A stretch of DNA of 36,192 nucleotides from Candidatus Dadabacteria bacterium (GTDB lineage Bacteria > Desulfobacterota_D > UBA1144 > Nemesobacterales > CSP1-2): the NCBI GenBank assembly GCA_023250035.1, contig JAHFBK010000006.1, positions 1 through 36,192 of the forward strand. Direction: 5' to 3'. The position numbers and the translations under genes were made by a program. Below the pieces are notes generated by a model that did not search any database, was not told where the DNA came from, and saw only the letters and a list, made by a program, of their open reading frames with translations. Positions 31,944 to 36,192 of the stretch are shown here, piece by piece. Each line of letters starts with the position of its first letter. The first letter of the stretch is position 1.

Positions 31944-33045
31944 AGAGTTTACATCCCCAGTTTTAGATAAGCCTCTCAGGAAATATAAGATTCATTGTCC
32001 GCTTCATTTCTTTGCCTTTGGAACATTTAAAAAAGTTTTACTAAAAAATGGATATGAAGTCGCTCATCCTGAAGGAATATTTTACCATCGCCCCAATAGA
32101 GCACTTATCTATCCGACAATAGCAGGACCTCACGAGTACTACACACTAATGTTTTTAACCACCCTTGATTTCAAGGACTTAGAGAACCTATTCTTTCAGG
32201 CATTTAATGAAGATTATAAAAATAAATATACACTCATAGAGGGAATTGAATCCTGCAGAGTTCGAAACAGTTTAAGCGGTCCACACTTTGATGAAATAAA
32301 ACACACTTTACCACAATCAGTTGTAACAATTCTGGAAAACTCCCTATGGAAATTTGAAGATTTTTGTAACAGGTTTTCTACATATAACATGTCCAACACT
32401 CTGGGAATGTTATTTTATGGTCAACCCGGTGTCGGAAAGACCTATATACTTAGGAGCTATTTCAATAAGCTTCTTCTTGAAAGGAACTTTACCATAGTCC
32501 AGGTTTATCAGGACTGCCTTGATTACATGAATATGTCGGTACTGTTAAACAGTTGTAAGGCTTTGTTTCCATGTATCCTATTTTTAGAAGACATAGACGT
32601 AAATTTTAAAGATAGGAGAGAACCAGCTAATAGTTTAGTTGGATTTTTACTTGAAACTTTTGAAGGACTATTAAATGTGGAAAAGGTCGTGCTTATTGCT
32701 ACATCAAATAATGTAGATATGATAGAAAAAGCCCTGCTTCATCCTGGGAGAATTGACTATCTTGTAGAGCTTGAAAAGCCCTCTAAGAGTGCAAAAAAAT
32801 TGGTCTTATCCAATTATCTAAATGGATCGGATTTAAATCTACCAGATCCTCTAAAAGAACTACTGATAAATAACGTTGATACCTTTGCCGAACTCAAAGG
32901 GGGGTTCCAGCATTTGCTAAGAACTTACGTAACCAAAGGAGATTTTCCATCTATGGAGGAAGTTTCAAGGTTGATAAGGACTTGGAAGGAAGCAAAAGTT
33001 GTGGGTGGTTTAGAAAATGGGGAAAGGAGGATGGGGTTAGTGTGA
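31927..33045 (+). CDS. AAA+ ATPase of unknown function
   Basis: This 372-residue single-module AAA+ protein has an uncharacterised N-terminal domain (1-140; aromatic, with HFFAFGTFKKVLL). Walker A follows (GQPGVGKT, 165-172), then Walker B (LFLEDID, 218-224), sensor-1 region ATSNN (258-262) and a likely arginine finger R275 in HPGRIDYLVEL. The ATPase core is closest to the classic FtsH/Cdc48/BCS1 clade. It starts with a strong AAAAGGAGG ribosome site and ends overlapping the next start (GTGTGA). It follows the XRE-ImmA gene, a combination not among the defence systems I recognise. A remodelling or defence role is inference. Confidence 0.9.
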   Translation: MEHQIKEFTSPVLDKPLRKYKIHCPLHFFAFGTFKKVLLKNGYEVAHPEGIFYHRPNRALIYPTIAGPHEYYTLMFLTTLDFKDLENLFFQAFNEDYKNKYTLIEGIESCRVRNSLSGPHFDEIKHTLPQSVVTILENSLWKFEDFCNRFSTYNMSNTLGMLFYGQPGVGKTYILRSYFNKLLLERNFTIVQVYQDCLDYMNMSVLLNSCKALFPCILFLEDIDVNFKDRREPANSLVGFLLETFEGLLNVEKVVLIATSNNVDMIEKALLHPGRIDYLVELEKPSKSAKKLVLSNYLNGSDLNLPDPLKELLINNVDTFAELKGGFQHLLRTYVTKGDFPSMEEVSRLIRTWKEAKVVGGLENGERRMGLV

Positions 33046-33294
33046 GAGAATTGTCTAAAAAGGGGATAATTTTTAAGCATAAAATTTAATAGCCATCCTC
33101 TATGGTATAGCGCCGAAGGTTGGGCTGTAGATAAAAACAATACTCCATACAGAGTTGGATATGAAGCTTATAACTGGTGGTGGTATGAGGAACTGGGTTT
33201 TAGAGCCTATCGTGTTTATTGTGATAAAGACTTTATAGAAAGAAATTTTAGAGCCATAACTCCTCTGCAAGAAATAAAACGAGCGGGAGTATGA
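33042..33294 (+). pseudogene. Small gene broken by a one-base frameshift
   Basis: A GTG at 33042 overlaps the AAA+ stop, with AGGAGG about 9 nt upstream. The frame (VRELSKKGIIFKHKI) stops at TAA 33087-33089. Removing one A from the A4 run at 33081-33084 restores a frame of about 83 codons to TGA 33292-33294, rich in Trp and Tyr (NWWWYEELGFRAYRVYCDKD). The tight coupling to the ATPase and smooth reading after repair show it was a real gene. The family is unknown. A sequencing error is possible. Confidence 0.55.
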
Positions 33295-33336
33295 AACTGC
33301 GGGAAAAGTTAAAAGTACTTAAAGGAGGAATCAACT

Positions 33337-33576
33337 ATGAAGACCGATCTTTATACAAAAATAGTTCTTACAATTATTGCCATAGCTCTTTGGGGATTTT
33401 TGCTTAAACCGATTTTCATCTCGGAGAGCGTTGGCGCATCAAATCAGGTACTGGATGTCAATATAAAGGAGATAGGTGGTCGGGTGGTCTACGAGAAAAT
33501 TCTCGATGTAAACATAGAGAGAATAAGAGGGAAAACCTTAAGCGGTTCTACTCTTCCTGTAGAGATAAAGAAATAA
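33337..33576 (+). CDS. Small single-pass membrane protein
   Basis: This 79-residue protein has a membrane segment or uncleaved signal at about 8-29 (TKIVLTIIAIALWGFLLKPI). A short extracytoplasmic tail has an internal repeat: VLDVNIKEIGGR and ILDVNIERIRGK, about 17 residues apart. The ATG has a strong AAAGGAGG site. It lies in the plus-strand island, 42 bp after the frameshifted gene. No function is assigned. Similar small anchored proteins with short repeated tails occur in many genomes. It could be a membrane partner of the AAA+ protein, which is speculation. Confidence 0.75.
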   Translation: MKTDLYTKIVLTIIAIALWGFLLKPIFISESVGASNQVLDVNIKEIGGRVVYEKILDVNIERIRGKTLSGSTLPVEIKK

Positions 33577-33731
33577 GCTGAATTTATGGCTGCTCTACAA
33601 TCAGTAGATGAGAATAGCAAGGGGACTAGGTATGGAGAGAATTAGATAGTATGTTAACCTGGACAGGGGTCCATTATGTATAGGGAAAAAATTAAGCCAG
33701 TGAAACATGCTTATTTAAATTTTAACACTTA

Positions 33732-35207
33732 ATGACGGGTAAAAATATGTCAAAAAATCTTTCAAAATCAAAATACCTCTCAGGTCTTCAGTGTGAAAAG
33801 CGTCTATGGCTTGAGATCAACGATCCAGATAAAGCTTCGGAGGCACCAGAATATCAGAAAAGACTATTTGAGCAGGGTAAGGAAGTTGGAATCACGGCAC
33901 GAAGTTATTTCGGGGAGGGATATTTGATTAATACAGATCGTTCAAAAATTTATAATTGTGTCGGGGAAACGCAAAATGCTATAGCGAGAGGAAAATCAAT
34001 AATCTTTGAAGGTACTTTCTTTCATGACAATACCTTCGTAATGGCTAACATAATAAAAAAGAATAAGGATGAATCATGGGATATTATAGAAGTTAAGTCA
34101 GCTATTAGTATTAAGGATGAATACATACCAGACTTAGCGGTGCAAAAATATGTTTTAGAAGGATCGGGGTTAAAGATAAATGGAACCTGGATTATGTACA
34201 TAAACAGAAAATGTGTCTATCCTGACCTTTCAAATTTGTTCGTGATTAAGGATGTAAGCGATAGGGTAGAAGAGAAAATCCATGAGGTATCAGGAAATAT
34301 AACCACGTTTAAAGATGTGATTAAGTTCGAAAATGAACCTAAAATCCTTATAGGCCCGCATTGTAACAGCCCCTACGCATGTCCTTTTAAGGAGTACTGC
34401 TGGCAGAACGTAGGCAACAGAACTGTCTTCAATATACCCAAGCTTGATTATAATAAAAAAATCGAATTGAGAGAAAGGGGAATAATCTTACTTGAGCAAT
34501 TACCCAATGATTATCCACTAACTGATGTTCAACGTAAATACATAAACTGGATATTCAACGGGCAAACGGAGATTGACCATGTTGGAATCAGAAAAAAGCT
34601 ATCCAAACTTGAATATCCGCTTCATTTTCTCGACTTTGAAACTGATAGTTCTGCGATTCCGCGATTCAATGGAACGAGGCCTTTTGATAAAATTCCGTTT
34701 CAATATAGTTGCTACATCATGTATAAAAACAGAGATATAGAACATTTTGAATATATCCACTTGGATCAAACTGACCCGAGGTTGCCTCTGTTAGAATCTT
34801 TAGTTAAAAATATCAAACAGAAGGGATCAGTAGTGGTTTACTATGCACCATTTGAAAGGGAAGTACTCACGAGTTTAGCTAAATCTTTTCCTGAGCATTC
34901 ACTGCAATTAACTTCGATAACCAATAGGCTATGGGATCAGTTTGATATATTTAAACGTTATTATAAGCATCCTGATTTTAGAAACTCAAATTCCCTAAAA
35001 AGCGTTCTTCCGGTGTTAATACCGGAGTTGAGTTACAAGGAACTGGCTGTTGGGGAAGGGAATCAAGCTCAGTTGGTGTGGAATTTAATGATTAGAACTA
35101 AAAACGAAGTAGACAAAAATCAAATGATTGAAGACCTCAGGGCTTATTGCAAGATGGACACCCTGGCCATGGTCGAGATTCATAAGTTGTTAAAAAACAT
35201 TGTTTGA
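33732..35207 (+). CDS. DUF2779 protein: Cas4/RecB-like nuclease fused to DEDD-type exonuclease
   Basis: This 491-residue fusion has an N-terminal PD-(D/E)XK nuclease: E93 in IIFEGTFF, then E120 and K122 in DIIEVKSA, with Q138. Cysteines C21, C211, C217 and C223 (HCNSPYACPFKEYCW) fit an Fe-S cluster as in Cas4/AddB. The second half is a DnaQ/DEDD-like exonuclease, with D301 and E303 in LHFLDFET, D404 and the YxxxD motif ending at D476. Such proteins occur in phage, mobile-element and CRISPR-associated settings, but no repeat array or cas gene is seen here. Start ATG 33732; ATG 33747 is an alternative. Neither has a good ribosome site. A 155-bp gap before it holds nothing recognisable. Confidence 0.9.
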   Translation: MTGKNMSKNLSKSKYLSGLQCEKRLWLEINDPDKASEAPEYQKRLFEQGKEVGITARSYFGEGYLINTDRSKIYNCVGETQNAIARGKSIIFEGTFFHDNTFVMANIIKKNKDESWDIIEVKSAISIKDEYIPDLAVQKYVLEGSGLKINGTWIMYINRKCVYPDLSNLFVIKDVSDRVEEKIHEVSGNITTFKDVIKFENEPKILIGPHCNSPYACPFKEYCWQNVGNRTVFNIPKLDYNKKIELRERGIILLEQLPNDYPLTDVQRKYINWIFNGQTEIDHVGIRKKLSKLEYPLHFLDFETDSSAIPRFNGTRPFDKIPFQYSCYIMYKNRDIEHFEYIHLDQTDPRLPLLESLVKNIKQKGSVVVYYAPFEREVLTSLAKSFPEHSLQLTSITNRLWDQFDIFKRYYKHPDFRNSNSLKSVLPVLIPELSYKELAVGEGNQAQLVWNLMIRTKNEVDKNQMIEDLRAYCKMDTLAMVEIHKLLKNIV

Positions 35208-35283
35208 ATATAACAAGAGTAAATAACCCCGCAACAAGCTGTGGGTATTTGCACATAAACAGACAGTCCCGCATGAAAATATC

Positions 35284-35307
35284 CCTTCCCCCCAATATGG
35301 GGGAAGG
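35284..35307. repeat. G/C-run hairpin repeat
   Basis: CCTTCCCCC (35284-35292) and GGGGGAAGG (35299-35307) form a 9-bp stem, followed by CTAGGATGGGGGGAGG. This wording is a common dispersed intergenic repeat. It may act as a terminator-like stem after the nuclease gene, but no T-run follows. Confidence 0.55.
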
Positions 35308-35410
35308 CTAGGATGGGGGGAGGTAGAAATGAGGAAGTTAAGTATGGCATTGAATGTCATTAGCGGAAATCCAGTAGCCAGTTCAATTGAATTTGTAAGT
35401 TGGTGAAAAT

Positions 35411-35620
35411 ATGAGAAAGGATAGCCTCTCAATATCTGAAAAGAAAGAATTAGCTTTAAAAATAAAGGCGGAATTAGAGATGGAAGGCTTTAAAACAAGC
35501 TGGTCTGATGAGATAGGAATTCATGTTGAAGATTTACCCATTCCAAAGATTGTGCCATTTGATACTGCAAAGCTAACCATCAGTGTTGACGAAAATTACA
35601 TTTATTTGCAGTCACTATAA
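35411..35620 (+). CDS. Short hypothetical protein, possibly truncated
   Basis: This 69-residue ORF encodes a charged protein (SISEKKELALKIKAELEMEG; SWSDEIGIHVEDLPIPKIV) with no signal peptide or known motif. A 25-codon ORF at 35329-35406 with an AGGT ribosome site directly precedes it and may be a leader or a fragment. After the TAA, another frame continues smoothly for KFIKVLEDLVDAGEINNVYD to TGA at 35698-35700, so the gene may have lost its C-terminal third by a one-base change in an AT run near 35620. The ribosome site for 35411 is weak. Confidence 0.45.
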   Translation: MRKDSLSISEKKELALKIKAELEMEGFKTSWSDEIGIHVEDLPIPKIVPFDTAKLTISVDENYIYLQSL

Positions 35621-35647
35621 AATTTATAAAAGTCCTAGAAGACCTCG

Positions 35648-36056
35648 TTGACGCTGGGGAAATCAATAATGTTTACGACCTTCACAATAATATGGTTTGA
35701 TGAACTTACGTCTTATTTGGGTAGTATAGACCCCTCCGCTAAACTTAAGTGGGATGTTGAATACGATGTGGATATTGAAGATGCTATGTATAGCATTTTG
35801 AATACAGTAGATGAGACAATTATGCTTATTGGTAAATTGAGAAAGCTTTTAAATCCGAAACTAAGCGAGCATAGTAGATGGTAGGCTATTAGAAATGCAC
35901 TCTTTGAGGATGAACATTGGCGCAGGAATTTAGTTTACAGCTCACAGTTATGAGACTTACTATTATATCGCGAACCATACTTTTTCTGACCCCGTTTATG
36001 ACAACGCAACTTTAAAGAAATTTGTTGTTGTGTTAGAATTATTCTTAATGACATAA
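35648..36056 (+). pseudogene. Decayed gene with internal stop and frameshift
   Basis: One frame codes for about 75 residues (DELTSYLGSIDPSAKLKWDV) to TAG 35882-35884. It continues in the same frame as AIRNALFEDEHWRRNLVYSS to TGA 35951-35953. A different frame then carries SYETYYYIANHTFSDPVYDN to TAA 36054-36056. Coding-like composition across a stop and a frame change suggests a decaying gene. The exact start (TTG 35648 or ATG 35669) is unclear, and chance cannot be excluded. Confidence 0.35.
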
Positions 36057-36134
36057 TCGTGTTAAGGAAGTCCGTCCAGTAGTAGATAAAGAACGAAAGC
36101 TTTAAAATAAAGTAAACATGGTTAGGAGACTCGA

Positions 36135-36192
36135 ATGGATCATTTAAATTATTTCGCTCCATACATAAGTAAGACTAGTTATCATGAAGACC
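36135..36192 (+). CDS. Start of a gene cut by the right edge
   Basis: The ATG at 36135 has AGGAG 6-7 nt upstream (TTAGGAGACTCGAATG). The frame is open for 19 codons to the window end (MDHLNYFAPYISKTSYHED). The wording resembles the start of a family of hypothetical proteins in accessory regions, from memory. Only continuing sequence can confirm it. Confidence 0.5.
   Translation, partial: MDHLNYFAPYISKTSYHED

Noticed and set aside
35935-36162. Minus-strand ORF of 75 codons at the right edge
   Set aside because: It opposes the decayed plus-strand coding traces and lacks a ribosome site and motifs.

Overview
The window looks like chromosome of a Gram-negative bacterium: signal peptides, lipoboxes, TolC-type outer-membrane channels and tripartite RND pumps are all present. 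The lineage cannot be fixed from sequence alone. AT-leaning coding sequence, an RRM protein with a Gly/Arg tail, a B12-type radical SAM protein and many small palindromic intergenic repeats would fit a Desulfobacterota/Nitrospirota/Dadabacteria-like organism, but this is a guess. No rRNA, tRNA or CRISPR array was seen.

From 1 to 30444 every convincing gene is on the minus strand, and the theme is metal efflux. Efflux operon 1 (7722 down to 1) holds a short secreted HPPD protein, a conserved structured spacer, a 46-residue small ORF, a TolC channel, a CDF transporter, an unusually short adaptor, an RND pump, and a small secreted protein cut by the window edge. PAP2, DUF1232 and B12/radical SAM genes follow (7788-10429). 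Efflux operon 2 (16405 to 10842) holds a lipoprotein TolC channel, an adaptor and an RND pump. Just upstream is a CusR/CusS-like two-component system (18857 to 16727), and a near-perfect regulator box overlaps the end of the kinase gene. This block is richer in G+C than its surroundings (38 G/C in 12121-12180 against 20 in 32641-32700). Next come a membrane-anchored cytochrome c, an RRM protein and a small helical secreted protein.

Efflux operon 3 (28884 to 20905) is a Cu(I)/Ag(I) Cus-type system. It begins with a second copy of the HPPD protein and its structured spacer, followed by a second helical secreted protein, CusC-, CusB- and CusA-like genes and a Cys-pair protein, and it ends at an intrinsic terminator. 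A mercuric-reductase-like flavoprotein lies upstream (30444 to 29035).

After 30.6 kb the strand switches to plus and the content becomes AT-rich and accessory. It holds an XRE-ImmA/IrrE regulator-protease with a strong promoter, a small ORF, an AAA+ ATPase, a frameshifted small gene, a small membrane protein, a Cas4-like/DEDD nuclease fusion (DUF2779), decayed small genes, and the start of another gene at the right edge. It resembles a defence or mobile-element island but has no known system signature.

The most notable points are the duplicated HPPD-gene plus structured-spacer cassette heading two efflux operons, both with near-leaderless promoters. Others are a response regulator with no canonical start codon, a regulator box shared between operon 2 and the radical SAM gene, a hairpin-less RND adaptor, palindromic elements inserted in frame in the CusC-like gene, and single-base frameshifts in the cytochrome and in a gene of the right-hand island.
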